A DNA stretch of 64,000 nucleotides. It comes from Algibacter marinivivus. GTDB lineage: Bacteria > Bacteroidota > Bacteroidia > Flavobacteriales > Flavobacteriaceae. Position 1 is the stretch's first letter; the number at the start of each line of letters is the position of its first letter. The translations under genes were made by a program, and so were the position numbers. The notes below the pieces were generated by a model that was given only the letters and a program-made list of their open reading frames with translations, did not search any database and had not been told where the DNA came from. Positions 27,863 to 38,548 of this stretch are shown in pieces. The stretch covers positions 1,696,051-1,760,050 of the forward strand of contig NZ_QFRI01000001.1 in assembly GCF_003143755.1 (NCBI RefSeq). The letters run 5' to 3'.

Positions 27863-29206
27863 ATGGATAATAATAGAAGAGATTTTTTAAAAAAGACAAC
27901 AGTAGCAGCTATTGGTGTAAGTTTAACTGGAGGAGTTAATGCTATGTCTGCTAAAAGTTATAAAAATATCATTGGCGCAAATGATCGCTTAAATATAGCC
28001 ATTGCTGGTTTGGGAAGACGTTTGAATGCTTTTAAATCGCCAATAGCTTCAAAAGCAAGTAACGCCAAATTACTTTACTTATGTGATGTTATGGAAAGTC
28101 AACGTTTGAAGGCTTTAAAGGGATTTAGAGAATATATAGATTATAATCCTTCCCTAGAAAATGATATTAGAAAAGTATTAGAAGATAAAAATGTTGATGT
28201 ATTGATTAACGCCACACCAGACCATTGGCATGCACCAGGATCAATAATGGCAATGAAAGCAGGCAAACATGTGTATGTAGAAAAACCTTGTAGCCATAAT
28301 ATGCATGAAAATGAACAATTGGTTAAAGCGGCAAAACATTTTAACAAAGTAGTTCAGATGGGTAATCAACAACGCTCATCAGGTCATACTATTGAAATTA
28401 TTAATGAAATACATAATGGAATTATTGGGAAACCATATAAAGCTGTTGCATTTTATAACAATGGACGAGGTAAGTCACCAGTACAAAAAAGCGCTCCAAT
28501 TCCAGATGGATTAGATTGGGATTTATGGCAAGGTCCAGCACCAAGACGCGATTATACTTCTGAAACATGGAATTATAATTGGCATTGGTATGGTTGGGAA
28601 TATGGAACCGCCGAAGCTGGTAATAATGGTACCCATGAGTTAGATGTGGCTCGTTGGGCATTACAAGTAGATTTTCCACAGCATGTATATGTTGAAGCAG
28701 AAAAGCGTCACTTTTTAGATGATGGTTGGGAAATGTATGATGATATGGAAGCCACTTTTAAATTTGCTGATAATAAAGTTATTAAGTGGGACGGTAAATC
28801 TAGAAATAGTTACAGTACATATGGAACTGGACGAGGAACAGTTATTTATGGTACAGAAGGTTCTGTATTTGTAGATAGAGGTAAATATATGTTATATGAC
28901 CGTAAAGGAAAATTAGTTAAAGAATACAATTCAGCATCAAAAGAAGCTGGAACTGCTTTAGGTGGTGGTGGAGACACCTCAACTAAACATGTTCAAAATC
29001 TTTTTGATACCATAAGAGGAAAAACTAAATTAAACGCACCTATTGATGATGCTAGTAAAAGTATGGCTATGGTGCATTATGCAAATATTGCTTACAGAAT
29101 TAATGATGGTTTTGATATTGACGATAAAACTGGTATGATGTATAACAGAGATGCTATGAAATTGTGGTCTAGAACATATGAACCAGGTTGGGAGCCAAAA
29201 TTATAA
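27863..29206 (+). CDS. Tat-exported Gfo/Idh/MocA family oxidoreductase
   Basis: A 447-residue oxidoreductase with a twin-arginine signal (NNRRDFLKKTTVAAIG), so it is folded with its NAD(P) cofactor and exported to the periplasm. The start at 27863 is chosen over the longer frame at 27800 because it places the Tat motif at the N terminus and sits one base after the DUF1080 stop. NAD-domain motif IAGLGRRL is at about residue 46; EKP is intact in VYVEKPCSHNMHENEQ (about 140). Likely oxidises a glycoside at C3 so that the DUF1080 partner can cleave it; inference from the pair. Confidence 0.88.
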   Translation: MDNNRRDFLKKTTVAAIGVSLTGGVNAMSAKSYKNIIGANDRLNIAIAGLGRRLNAFKSPIASKASNAKLLYLCDVMESQRLKALKGFREYIDYNPSLENDIRKVLEDKNVDVLINATPDHWHAPGSIMAMKAGKHVYVEKPCSHNMHENEQLVKAAKHFNKVVQMGNQQRSSGHTIEIINEIHNGIIGKPYKAVAFYNNGRGKSPVQKSAPIPDGLDWDLWQGPAPRRDYTSETWNYNWHWYGWEYGTAEAGNNGTHELDVARWALQVDFPQHVYVEAEKRHFLDDGWEMYDDMEATFKFADNKVIKWDGKSRNSYSTYGTGRGTVIYGTEGSVFVDRGKYMLYDRKGKLVKEYNSASKEAGTALGGGGDTSTKHVQNLFDTIRGKTKLNAPIDDASKSMAMVHYANIAYRINDGFDIDDKTGMMYNRDAMKLWSRTYEPGWEPKL

Positions 29207-29307
29207 AATTTGAAAAGACGATTATTTGTTAATAAAAGAAGCTGCAGTAACTACTAGAATTATAAGTTCTTCTTATTTAAATGGTAACGTATATCCAATA
29301 AAAATTT

Positions 29308-30726
29308 ATGAACTATTTAAGATTTGTTTGCTTTGTTATTTGTCTTTTTAGTTTAGAGTTAAACAGTCAAATTAAACTACCAGCTTTTTTTGGAGACAAC
29401 ATGGTTTTGCAACAAAAAGAAATGGTATCAATTTGGGGTAAAGATATTCCAGAGACTTCAATAATAATTTCTACTAGTTGGGGAGAAAAAATTTCAACAG
29501 TTGCAGATTCTGAGGGGTATTGGTTTTCAAAAATTAAAACTAAAAAAGGTTCTTTCAAGAAGCACACTTTAAAGATCGAAGGCAGTAATTCTATTACTTT
29601 AACTAATATTTTAATTGGAGAAGTTTGGTTTTGTTCTGGGCAATCTAATATGGAAATGCCATTGAAAGGTTTAAGGCAATCAATGGTTTTGAACTCGGAT
29701 AAATACCTAAAAATTGCTAATAATAACAATATTCGATTATTCAACAATCCAAGAACAGCGAGTATTTCTCCTAATTTTGATGTTGGTGGTCAATGGGTTA
29801 AATCTAATGCGGCAACAGCAAAAGATTTTAGTGCTGTTGGATATATTTTTGCTACAAGGCTTTTTGAAAATTTAAATGTGCCAATAGGCATTATTGAATC
29901 CTCATGGGGAGGAACTAAAATTGAATCTTGGATACCGAAAGAAGTTTTATTGAAATATAATAATATTAAGATTCCTGATATTTTATTAATCGAGCAAAAC
30001 AAGCAAAAAAAGCCTTCTTTTTTATATAATGCGATGATTCATCCTTTTCAAGATTTTAAAATCAAGGGAATATTGTGGTACCAAGGAGAATCAAATAGGA
30101 CACAGCCCGATACATATATGGCTTATATGAAAGATTTGATTACCTCATGGAGAAATCAATGGAAAGATGAAAGTCTTCCGTTTTATTTTGTGCAAATTGC
30201 CCCCTTTAACTATGTAAAAAATAAAAAGGCTTTGGATATGGGAGCTGATTTAATTAGAGAAGCACAATTTAAAGTTTCTGAACAAATACCAAATACTGGT
30301 TTAGTCGTTACAACAGATGCTGGTGATTGTAATGATATTCATCCAGCTAAAAAGGAAGTAATTGCTGAACGATTATCAAAATGGGTTCTTTCTAATCAAT
30401 ACAACGTCAAAGGTTTAAATTTTAAAAGTGGTGTGTTAAAGAAGGTATCAATAATAAAAGACAAAATAATACTTCGCTTTAAATTTCAAAAAAATGATTA
30501 TTTCTTAAATAGTGAAAACGTAAAAGGGTTTACGTTAGCTTCTCATGATAAAGTGTTTTATCCCGCACAAGTTAGCTTTAACAAGAATAAAAAAACTTTG
30601 ACTATTTATAGTAAACAGGTAAAAAATCCAGTAGCTATCCGTTACGGCTTTAAAGATTGTTTTGAAAGTAATTTGAAAACAAACTCAGGGTTGCCAATTT
30701 CTATATTTAGAACAGATAATTGGTAA
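29308..30726 (+). CDS. Sialate O-acetylesterase-like SGNH esterase
   Basis: A 472-residue exported protein (signal peptide to about residue 21) of the sialate O-acetylesterase family (PF03629). The serine nucleophile block is FCSGQSNMEMPLKG (about 110), the second block is GILWYQGESNRTQP (about 255), and the catalytic Asp/His pair is probably in DCNDIHPAKKEVIAERL (about 345). It would remove acyl groups from carbohydrate in the periplasm. It has no CAGGATA promoter of its own and lies 101 bases after the Gfo/Idh gene, so it is probably in the same operon. Confidence 0.87.
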   Translation: MNYLRFVCFVICLFSLELNSQIKLPAFFGDNMVLQQKEMVSIWGKDIPETSIIISTSWGEKISTVADSEGYWFSKIKTKKGSFKKHTLKIEGSNSITLTNILIGEVWFCSGQSNMEMPLKGLRQSMVLNSDKYLKIANNNNIRLFNNPRTASISPNFDVGGQWVKSNAATAKDFSAVGYIFATRLFENLNVPIGIIESSWGGTKIESWIPKEVLLKYNNIKIPDILLIEQNKQKKPSFLYNAMIHPFQDFKIKGILWYQGESNRTQPDTYMAYMKDLITSWRNQWKDESLPFYFVQIAPFNYVKNKKALDMGADLIREAQFKVSEQIPNTGLVVTTDAGDCNDIHPAKKEVIAERLSKWVLSNQYNVKGLNFKSGVLKKVSIIKDKIILRFKFQKNDYFLNSENVKGFTLASHDKVFYPAQVSFNKNKKTLTIYSKQVKNPVAIRYGFKDCFESNLKTNSGLPISIFRTDNW

Positions 30727-30800
30727 AATATATTTTTTTCAAGTTTATTATATACTTAGAAGAAAAAATATAATATTTATTAATTCAAAAGATTTTATTT

Positions 30801-30845
30801 CAGGACACAACAGGATAGCTTAAGGATATAAATATTATAACTTTA
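30801..30845 (+). promoter_or_regulatory. PUL promoter copy 4 (sulfatase-GH78)
   Basis: Units CAGGACA (30801) and CAGGATA (30811), 20 bp, then TAACTTTA (30838-30845). Start codon 48 bp downstream. Confidence 0.82.
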
Positions 30846-30893
30846 TAAGCTATATGTTTCACTAAAATCATCTATTAAATTAAGACTATTTTT

Positions 30894-33800
30894 ATGCAAA
30901 AAAACAGCTTTTTACTGGCCATTATTGTAATGCTGGTATGTTTCAACAAAATTTCAGCACAAGCTAAACAGACTAATAGCGAAAAACCAAATATTATATT
31001 TATACTAACTGATGATCAACGATTTGATGCTATCGGTTATGCCGGAAATAAATTTGTAGAGACACCACAGATGGATGATTTGGCAAAATCAGGAACCTAT
31101 TTTAATACAGCAATTGTTACTACACCTATTTGTGCAGCAAGTAGAGCGAGTATTTTAACGGGTCTTCATGAACGTGCTCATAATTTTAATTTCCAAACAG
31201 GAAATATTAGAAGCGAGTACATGGAAAACTCTTATCCAACACTTCTAAAAAATAATGGATATTACACAGGTTTTTTTGGGAAGTATGGCGTGCGTTATAA
31301 CGATTTAGATAAGCAGTTTGATGAATATGAATCTTACGACAGAAATAACCGTTACAAAGATAGAAGAGGGTATTACTATAAAACCATAAACAATGATACG
31401 GTTCACTTAACAAGATATACAGGGCAAAAAGCTTTAGATTTTATTGATACCAATGCATCTAATAAAGAACCATTTTGTTTATCGTTAAGTTTTAGTGCAC
31501 CACATGCACATGATGGTGCTCCAAAGCAATATTTCTGGCAATCTGAAATGGATCAAATGTTAGAAAGTACAACTATACCAGATCCAGAATTAGGAGATGA
31601 TAAATACTTTTTAGCTCAACCAAAGATTGTTAGAGATGGTTTTAATAGACTACGTTGGACTTGGCGTTACGATACTCCTGAAAAACACCAACATAGTTTA
31701 AAGGGTTATTACCGAATGATTTCTGGAATTGATTTAGAAATTAAAAAAATTCGTGAAAAACTTAAAGTTAAAGGCATTGATAAAAACACTGTAATCATAG
31801 TAATGGGTGATAATGGTTATTTTTTAGGTGAGCGTCAGTTTGCAGGGAAATGGTTAATGTATGATAATTCAATTCGTGTGCCTTTAATTGTATTTGACCC
31901 TAGAGTTAATCAGCACCAAGACGTTGATGATATGGTATTAAATATAGATGTGCCACAAACTATTGTAGATTTGGCTGGTGTTAAAGCTCCAGATACATGG
32001 CAAGGTAAAAGTTTAATGCCAATAGTGAAAAAAGAAGCAAATACTGTAGCTAGAGATACTATTTTAATTGAACATATATGGGATTTTAGCGAAATACCAC
32101 CAAGTGAAGGAGTAAGAACAAAAAAGTGGAAATACTTTAGATATGTTAATGACAAATCTATTGAAGAACTTTATGATTTAGAAAAAGACCCTCAAGAGAT
32201 TAAAAATTTAATTGGCAAGAAAAAGTACAAAGACGTTGCAGATAAACTTAGAGCAAAACTTGATGAATTAATAAAAAAGAATAGTAACGAATTTAGAGCT
32301 GCACCAACAGATTTGACGGTTGAATTAATAAGAGAACCAAGTACTGATGTTAAAATTTTCGATTTAAAACCGGAGTTTGGATGGACGGTGCCTTTAGGTT
32401 CTAAGTTTCAAGGTGCTTATCAAATATTAGTAGCATCAAGTAAGGCTAATATTGATAATAACAATGGTGATGTTTGGGATAGTAGAAGAGTAGCTTCTAC
32501 AAAATCAACGGATGTGGAGTATGGAGGTAACCCCCTGGAAATAGGAAAAACATACTTTTGGAAAGTTAGAATATGGGAGCAAGAAAATAGACTTGTAGAT
32601 TATTCTGAAGCACAAAAATTCACAACAGGTAAAAGTGACAGCTATATTATTTCTACTGAAAATAAATTTGTTACTACAAAAGTAAAACCTACAAAATTTG
32701 AAAAGAAAGGTGATTCTTATTTTATTGATTTTGGTAAAGCCGCTTTTGCAACAATGGATTTTACCTATAATGCCAAAACGCCACATACTTTAACAGTACA
32801 CGTAGGAGAAATGGCTAACGATAAAGGTAATTTAAATAGAACACCACCTAAAAAAAGTAATATCCGCTACCAAGAAATTAAAGTTGATGTAAAACCAGGT
32901 ATAACTAAATATCAAATTAAAGTTCATGAAGATGAACGAAATACAAGAGCAAATAAAGCTATTCCTTTGCCAGATGGTTTCCCACCTTTAGTACCATTCA
33001 GATATGCCGAGGTAGAAGGTGCCCAAAGTAATTTTAAAGCTGAAGACTTTACACAATTGGCATACCATACCTATTGGGATGAAAAAGCAAGTAGTTTCAA
33101 AAGTAATAGCGATATATTAAATCAAGTTTGGGATTTATGCAAATATTCAATTAAAGCAACAACATTTAATGGTCTTTATGTTGATGGTGATAGAGAGCGT
33201 ATTCCTTACGAAGCTGATGCTTATTTAAATCAGTTAAGCCATTATACTACCGATAGAGAATTTGCCATGGCAAGACGCACTATTGAGTATTTTATGAAAA
33301 ATCCAACATGGCCAACCGAATGGCAACAACATGTACCTTTATTGATTTATGCAGACTATATGTATACTGGTAATACAGAACTTATAGAACGTTATTACGA
33401 GCCATTAAAACATAAATCGTTATTCGAATTATCAAATGAAGATGGTTTAATAACATCAACGAAAGTTGATGCCGCATTTATGAAAAAATTAGGATTTCCA
33501 GATGGCTATAAAAAGCCTTTAACGGATATTGTTGATTGGCCAGGACCAAACTTTAATGGAAGTAAGACTAAAGGTGAACGCGACGGATTCGTATTTAAAC
33601 CATACAGTACTGTGATAAATTCATTCTTTTATGAGAATATGAAGATTATGGCAGAATTTGCTAAAATTTTAGGTAAAACTCAAGAGGTTTTAGATTTCGA
33701 ATTAAGAGCAGCAAAAGCCAAAAAAGCTGTTAATGAACAAATGTTTGATAAAGAACGTGGTGTTTATGTTGATGGTATTGGTACAGACCACGCCTCCTTA

Positions 33801-34424
33801 CACGCTAATATGATGCCATTAGCTTTCGGTTTAGTGCCAGATGAGCATTTTGAATCTGTTGTGAATTATGTAAAATCAAGAGGAATGGCTTGTAGTGTTT
33901 ATGGATCGCAATTTTTAATGGATGGTTTGTATAATGCTGGAGAAGCTGATTATGCTTTAGATTTATTAACGGATACTTTAGATAGAAGTTGGTATAACAT
34001 GATAAGAATTGGTTCCACAATTACACTAGAAGCTTGGGATAATAAATACAAAAATAATCTAGATTGGAATCATGCTTGGGGAGCTGTACCTGCAAACATA
34101 ATACCAAGAGGTTTGTGGGGTATTAAGCCAAAAACTCCAGGATTCGGTGTAACTACTATCAAGCCTCAAATGAGTAAACTAAAAAAGAGCAGCATTGAAG
34201 TGCCTACGGTGAGAGGAACTATCAAAGGAAATTACACATATAACGGAGCAAGACTTCAAACTTATGAAATTGAAATTCCTGGTAATATGGTTGCCGAATT
34301 TTCTCTGAATGGCTTAAATGGAAAAGATTTACTTCATAATGGAAAAAAAGTGCCTTCTGCATTTGAGTCTATAAGACTCGCTCCAGGTAAGCATACCATA
34401 CAACTTAAAATAAATTCGTTTTAA
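30894..34424 (+). CDS. Bifunctional sulfatase (S1 family) - alpha-L-rhamnosidase (GH78) fusion
   Basis: A 1176-residue exported enzyme. After a signal peptide (to about residue 23), residues 30-470 form an S1 sulfatase: [13 protein letters not shown] binds the metal, [12 protein letters not shown] carries the cysteine that becomes formylglycine, and [17 protein letters not shown] closes the site. Residues about 480-1176 are a GH78 rhamnosidase: [10 protein letters not shown], then [19 protein letters not shown] with the expected general acid, and TITLEAWD with the expected base. One protein could thus desulfate and release rhamnose. A similar fusion is known to me from the ulvan locus of Formosa agariphila. 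It is encoded as its own unit with a terminator. Confidence 0.9.
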   Translation: MQKNSFLLAIIVMLVCFNKISAQAKQTNSEKPNIIFILTDDQRFDAIGYAGNKFVETPQMDDLAKSGTYFNTAIVTTPICAASRASILTGLHERAHNFNFQTGNIRSEYMENSYPTLLKNNGYYTGFFGKYGVRYNDLDKQFDEYESYDRNNRYKDRRGYYYKTINNDTVHLTRYTGQKALDFIDTNASNKEPFCLSLSFSAPHAHDGAPKQYFWQSEMDQMLESTTIPDPELGDDKYFLAQPKIVRDGFNRLRWTWRYDTPEKHQHSLKGYYRMISGIDLEIKKIREKLKVKGIDKNTVIIVMGDNGYFLGERQFAGKWLMYDNSIRVPLIVFDPRVNQHQDVDDMVLNIDVPQTIVDLAGVKAPDTWQGKSLMPIVKKEANTVARDTILIEHIWDFSEIPPSEGVRTKKWKYFRYVNDKSIEELYDLEKDPQEIKNLIGKKKYKDVADKLRAKLDELIKKNSNEFRAAPTDLTVELIREPSTDVKIFDLKPEFGWTVPLGSKFQGAYQILVASSKANIDNNNGDVWDSRRVASTKSTDVEYGGNPLEIGKTYFWKVRIWEQENRLVDYSEAQKFTTGKSDSYIISTENKFVTTKVKPTKFEKKGDSYFIDFGKAAFATMDFTYNAKTPHTLTVHVGEMANDKGNLNRTPPKKSNIRYQEIKVDVKPGITKYQIKVHEDERNTRANKAIPLPDGFPPLVPFRYAEVEGAQSNFKAEDFTQLAYHTYWDEKASSFKSNSDILNQVWDLCKYSIKATTFNGLYVDGDRERIPYEADAYLNQLSHYTTDREFAMARRTIEYFMKNPTWPTEWQQHVPLLIYADYMYTGNTELIERYYEPLKHKSLFELSNEDGLITSTKVDAAFMKKLGFPDGYKKPLTDIVDWPGPNFNGSKTKGERDGFVFKPYSTVINSFFYENMKIMAEFAKILGKTQEVLDFELRAAKAKKAVNEQMFDKERGVYVDGIGTDHASLHANMMPLAFGLVPDEHFESVVNYVKSRGMACSVYGSQFLMDGLYNAGEADYALDLLTDTLDRSWYNMIRIGSTITLEAWDNKYKNNLDWNHAWGAVPANIIPRGLWGIKPKTPGFGVTTIKPQMSKLKKSSIEVPTVRGTIKGNYTYNGARLQTYEIEIPGNMVAEFSLNGLNGKDLLHNGKKVPSAFESIRLAPGKHTIQLKINSF

Positions 34425-34430
34425 GTAATT

Positions 34431-34464
34431 AATGCCAATAATTTAAATTATTGGCATTTTTTTT
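34431..34464 (+). terminator. Terminator after the sulfatase-GH78 gene
   Basis: A perfect palindrome with 14-bp arms (AATGCCAATAATTT and complement) followed by a run of T. It lies seven bases after the stop and only 13 bases before the next start codon, so it separates two tightly packed genes. Confidence 0.88.
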
Positions 34465-34476
34465 AAAAAAGAAAAG

Positions 34477-36579
34477 ATGAAAAAGGTTTACTTATTCCTA
34501 ATAATGTTTTGTTTTTCTCAGATCTATTCAGGGCAAGAAAAACAACTCATGGCTACATTAGATGAATTGAGTCAGGTGTCTGGTGCTGGAGAAGGAGGTT
34601 TGTTTTTTGCTGGCACAAAAGATGTAAATTATCGATTTGGCCAAAGAATATCACCACATGGAGATTGCGTGGATGTAGTAAATGGATATGCATTTGTTAC
34701 TTGGTACAAAGGGGGCATGGACACTCGAAATCTAATGCTTTCAAGAAAGAATTTAAATGTACCAAACTCCAATTGGGTTACTATTGAGTTTCCACATAAA
34801 CATGTAGGTCAAGGTGGTGAGCTACTAAACGGCACCGGAATAAGAGGCGATTCGCATAATACTGCAGCTATTGGTATAAGCACAATAGACGGCACTATTC
34901 ATATAATTTATGATATGCACGCCTACAGGTCCTCCTCTCTACCAAATGATTTTTTTAATTATTCAGTGTCTTTAAAGAATAAAGCTTTTGTGCCTGATAA
35001 TGAATTTACTTTGGATATTTTTAATCCAAAGCAAAATTATTTAAAATCCGGAGAGGATTATGAGCGAATGACTTACCCAATGATACATAGAGCTGATGAT
35101 GGAAGCTTGATTGCAAGATATAGGCAAGGTGGTTCTGGTAATGGCGATATACTTTTAGCGCATTATGATGGTAGTGTGTGGAGTAATAATTGGTTATTTC
35201 ATGAAGGTACTTTGTCTTCACCAAATACGAATAATATGTATGGTGGTGAGCGCTTTTTAAACGGTAAATTTTATTCTGGCTTTTCAATAAGATACTCTAC
35301 TAATAATGATACCAATACCAGTAATGGTTATATGTTAAATAGTGGACTATATTATGCATACACTAACGGAATTCCAAAAAATGCATCCACACCATGGTTT
35401 GATGTTAATGATACTCCTATTTCTCTCCCAATAAGAAATAATATTAACCCTAATCTTGACCCGGTTCAGATATCACAACCAGGGGATGATTATGGGACAG
35501 CTTCATTGCCTAGATCGTCTTCTGATCCAGCATGGACAGTTACTGAAAATGGTGCGATTCATTTTGTACAACGCGTTGATAATAGAAATGTACACTATTA
35601 TAAGTTGACTACTGACACTAATTTTTCTAGTAATGTAGATGGACTTATCCCAAACCCCCAAACTCGTGGTGAACTTTACAGCTATAAAAACCATGTGTTT
35701 ATGGTAGAGCTTTTAGGAGGAAAAGTAAATATCAAAACGACATTGGAGGGTCAGAATAATTGGGAAATAGTTTATGCAGGTACAGAAAGTACAAATTATG
35801 CACATTTTGATGCTTTTGTTACAGGTGATAAGTTGTACGTTTATCTAATGGAGGATACCGGCAATAATACACTAGGAGTGGGTGATAAACGCCCATTGTA
35901 TTTTCAAGAATTCGCACTTTCGGAGGAAGACGCTCCAGTAAACCCTGATATTGTTCTTGAGGCCGAGGATTATACGACTGGATCAAGCGGTATTATAATT
36001 GGAACTAATCCAGCAGCATCAGGAGGTGAATATATTGATGCATTTGCAGGAGCTCAGTTTATTGAACATAAATTTCAGGTAACTACTGCTGGGACTTATG
36101 ATTTTATTCTTTTTGCAGCAAATAGAAATAGGGATGATTCCATCATGGATATTGAAATTAATGGAACCCTTTATGAAGATGTTTTAATTACGAGAACCTT
36201 TGATTGGAATGTTTATTTAGAATCAAGAATTTCAGACATAACATTAAATCAAGGGGAAAATACAGTAAGAATAACACAACGGAGATCATTATCAAGTGAA
36301 CCGGATAAAATTGAATTTGAGTTGAAATCGGCTTTAAGCACCAATTATTTTAATGCGAAAAGTATATCGCTTTACCCTAATCCAAGTGAGGGTATTTTCA
36401 ATATTAAATCAAATATCCAGCATCTTCAATATAATTTAATCAATTTACAAGGTCAAGTTTTAGAAAAGGGAACCGTTTTCCAAAATAAAATAGATTTTTC
36501 TAACCACGCCCAAGGTATTTATTTTTTAGAACTATCAAATGAATCTGATAGACTTATAAAAAAAATAGTTATTAAATAA
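34477..36579 (+). CDS. Secreted BNR_4 beta-propeller protein with CBM6-like and T9SS domains (PL24/PL25-type ulvan lyase candidate)
   Basis: A 700-residue protein: signal peptide (to about residue 19), BNR_4 seven-bladed propeller (about 25-475), CBM6-like module (about 490-620, starting LEAEDYTTGSSG), and a T9SS type A sorting domain (about 625-700, LYPNPSEGIFNIKS). The propeller has ISPHGDCVDVVNGYAFVTWY and GDSHNTAAIGISTIDGTIH, matching blocks in the second propeller protein at 53161. BNR_4 proteins in ulvan loci include PL24 and PL25 lyases; a related oligosaccharide dehydratase activity is an alternative. It has no CAGGATA promoter, so it must depend on read-through or another promoter. 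Confidence 0.8.
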   Translation: MKKVYLFLIMFCFSQIYSGQEKQLMATLDELSQVSGAGEGGLFFAGTKDVNYRFGQRISPHGDCVDVVNGYAFVTWYKGGMDTRNLMLSRKNLNVPNSNWVTIEFPHKHVGQGGELLNGTGIRGDSHNTAAIGISTIDGTIHIIYDMHAYRSSSLPNDFFNYSVSLKNKAFVPDNEFTLDIFNPKQNYLKSGEDYERMTYPMIHRADDGSLIARYRQGGSGNGDILLAHYDGSVWSNNWLFHEGTLSSPNTNNMYGGERFLNGKFYSGFSIRYSTNNDTNTSNGYMLNSGLYYAYTNGIPKNASTPWFDVNDTPISLPIRNNINPNLDPVQISQPGDDYGTASLPRSSSDPAWTVTENGAIHFVQRVDNRNVHYYKLTTDTNFSSNVDGLIPNPQTRGELYSYKNHVFMVELLGGKVNIKTTLEGQNNWEIVYAGTESTNYAHFDAFVTGDKLYVYLMEDTGNNTLGVGDKRPLYFQEFALSEEDAPVNPDIVLEAEDYTTGSSGIIIGTNPAASGGEYIDAFAGAQFIEHKFQVTTAGTYDFILFAANRNRDDSIMDIEINGTLYEDVLITRTFDWNVYLESRISDITLNQGENTVRITQRRSLSSEPDKIEFELKSALSTNYFNAKSISLYPNPSEGIFNIKSNIQHLQYNLINLQGQVLEKGTVFQNKIDFSNHAQGIYFLELSNESDRLIKKIVIK

Positions 36580-36580
36580 A

Positions 36581-38431
36581 ATGCTCAAATACACTTCCTT
36601 CTTTCTTTTGTTTTTTTTATTTCTTGGTTCTTGCCAACAACAAAAAGAAGTAAAGGTTGAAGGTGATTTAAAAAAATGGCATAGAATTACTTTAAATTTT
36701 GAAGGTCCACAGGCCAGCGAAATGGATGAAAACAATCCATTTTTAAATTATCGTTTAGATGTAACTTTTAAAAATAATAAAAAAGAATATATAATACCTG
36801 GGTTTTATGCAACAGATGGAAATGCTGCTGAAACAAGTAGTAGTTCTGGAAATATTTGGCAAGTTCGTTTTACGCCAGATGAAGTTGGAGAATGGTCATA
36901 TTCAGTTTCATTTAAAAAAGGAGATAATATCGCTGTAGCAGATAATGTAAGTAACGCTTCAAGTGCAAGTTTTATGGATGGACAAGCAGGAGTATTTATT
37001 ATTTCAGAATCTGATAAAACAGGAATAGATAACCGTGCTAAAGGAAGACTGCAATACGTTGGTGAATCGTATTTAAAGTTTTCCGAAAGTCAAAAATACT
37101 TCATAAAATTAGGTGTTGATGCTCCTGAAAATTTATTAGCTTATATAGATTTTGATGTGTCTACAAATGCACTAGGTTTTCAAAAAGCATGGGAACCACA
37201 TGCAAAAGATTTTGATGAAAGCGCAACATCATATTTGTGGCAAAATACTAAAGGAAAAAACCTTTTAGGTGCTATTAATTATTTAGCAAGTGAAGAACTT
37301 AATGTGTTTTCGTTTTTAACCTTTAATGTAGATGGAGATGACAGGAATATTTTCCCTCATTTACTAAAAGTGCCTATTGAAGAATATGAAGCATACTCTA
37401 GTATAAAGAAGAATAAAGAAGCTTGGGAGACCATGTTTCATAAAACGAGATTTGATGTTTCAAAATTAGACCAGTGGGAACGCGTTTTTGATTATGCTGA
37501 AACTAAAGGTATGTTTTTGCATTTTAAAACCCACGAAACAGAAACAGATCATTTAATGGATAAAGGTGTTTTAGGAACAGAAGGTAAATTGTACTACAGA
37601 GAACTTATAGCAAGATTTGGGCATCACTTGTCTATGAATTGGAATTTAGGTGAAGAAAATAATCAACCCATTGATGAGGTAAAAAAAGTAGCAAACTATG
37701 TTTCAAAACTAGATGCCTATAACAGTCATTTAGTAATTCATACATATCCAAATAAAGACGATAGATATGAAGAGTTAATAGGTAATCAATCTGTATTAAC
37801 TGGAGCTTCATTACAATTAAGTCATCCAGAATTTAATGATGTACATCCAAGAGTTTTAAAATGGCTAGAAAAATCTAATGCTACAGGTCGAAAATGGGCT
37901 ATAGCGGTTGATGAGCCAGGGAAAGCGAAAATAGCTTTATTGCCAGACGATGAAGACCCCGAACATAATTATGCAAGAAGCAGAGCGATGTGGGGAACAC
38001 TTATGGCTGGAGGTTATGGTGTAGAGTGGTATTTTGGGTATGCCAGTCCTAATTCAGATTTAACTTGTCAAGATTTTAGAAGTCGCGATTTATTTTGGGA
38101 CCAAAATAAACATGCACTTCGTTTTTTTAATAATCATATCCCGTTCTGGGAAATGGAACCTCGTGATGATTTAACTTCTGATGATGTATCGTATTGTTTA
38201 GCAAAACACGAGGAAGTTTATGCGGTTTATACCGAATCTGGAGCTGGTAATATTAAACTTAATTTGGGAAACTCTAATACAACGTTTCAAGTTAAGTGGT
38301 ACAATCCAAGACTTGGAGGTGATTTACAAGATGGCTCTATAACTAAAGTTAAAGCTAACGGAATTATAGCATTAGGAATGCCACCTTCAATGAATGAAAA
38401 GGATTGGGTGGTTTTGGTTAAAAAACAATAG
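36581..38431 (+). CDS. DUF5060-domain lipoprotein, putative glycoside hydrolase
   Basis: A 616-residue lipoprotein (lipobox FLGSC, C18). Residues about 30-125 match the DUF5060 beta-sandwich (WHRITLNFEGPQAS, then FTPDEVGEWSYSVSF). A central TIM-barrel-like part follows (KYFIKLGVDAPENLL; FLHFKTHETETDHL; LSMNWNLGEENNQP; WAIAVDEPGKAK), with glutamates in NLGEEN and DEPG as possible catalytic acids. The end (about 545-615) resembles the collagen-binding-like domain that caps DUF4038/GH140-like enzymes. Starts one base after the propeller gene, so it is cotranscribed. Family and substrate are not certain. Confidence 0.75.
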   Translation: MLKYTSFFLLFFLFLGSCQQQKEVKVEGDLKKWHRITLNFEGPQASEMDENNPFLNYRLDVTFKNNKKEYIIPGFYATDGNAAETSSSSGNIWQVRFTPDEVGEWSYSVSFKKGDNIAVADNVSNASSASFMDGQAGVFIISESDKTGIDNRAKGRLQYVGESYLKFSESQKYFIKLGVDAPENLLAYIDFDVSTNALGFQKAWEPHAKDFDESATSYLWQNTKGKNLLGAINYLASEELNVFSFLTFNVDGDDRNIFPHLLKVPIEEYEAYSSIKKNKEAWETMFHKTRFDVSKLDQWERVFDYAETKGMFLHFKTHETETDHLMDKGVLGTEGKLYYRELIARFGHHLSMNWNLGEENNQPIDEVKKVANYVSKLDAYNSHLVIHTYPNKDDRYEELIGNQSVLTGASLQLSHPEFNDVHPRVLKWLEKSNATGRKWAIAVDEPGKAKIALLPDDEDPEHNYARSRAMWGTLMAGGYGVEWYFGYASPNSDLTCQDFRSRDLFWDQNKHALRFFNNHIPFWEMEPRDDLTSDDVSYCLAKHEEVYAVYTESGAGNIKLNLGNSNTTFQVKWYNPRLGGDLQDGSITKVKANGIIALGMPPSMNEKDWVVLVKKQ

Positions 38432-38479
38432 TAATGCTAATGCTTAGTTTTTTTTCTATTTGTTGAATAGTATCATTTT

Positions 38480-38524
38480 CGGTACAGTACAGGATAGGTA
38501 TGAGGCAATGATACTCTATTTTTA
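38480..38524 (+). promoter_or_regulatory. PUL promoter copy 5 (GH43-GH3-GH105 operon)
   Basis: Units CGGTACA (38480) and CAGGATA (38490), 20 bp, then TATTTTTA (38517-38524). Start codon 24 bp downstream. It heads the four-gene block 38549-44091. Confidence 0.8.
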
Positions 38525-38548
38525 GCAACAAAAGAATTTCAATCCAAT

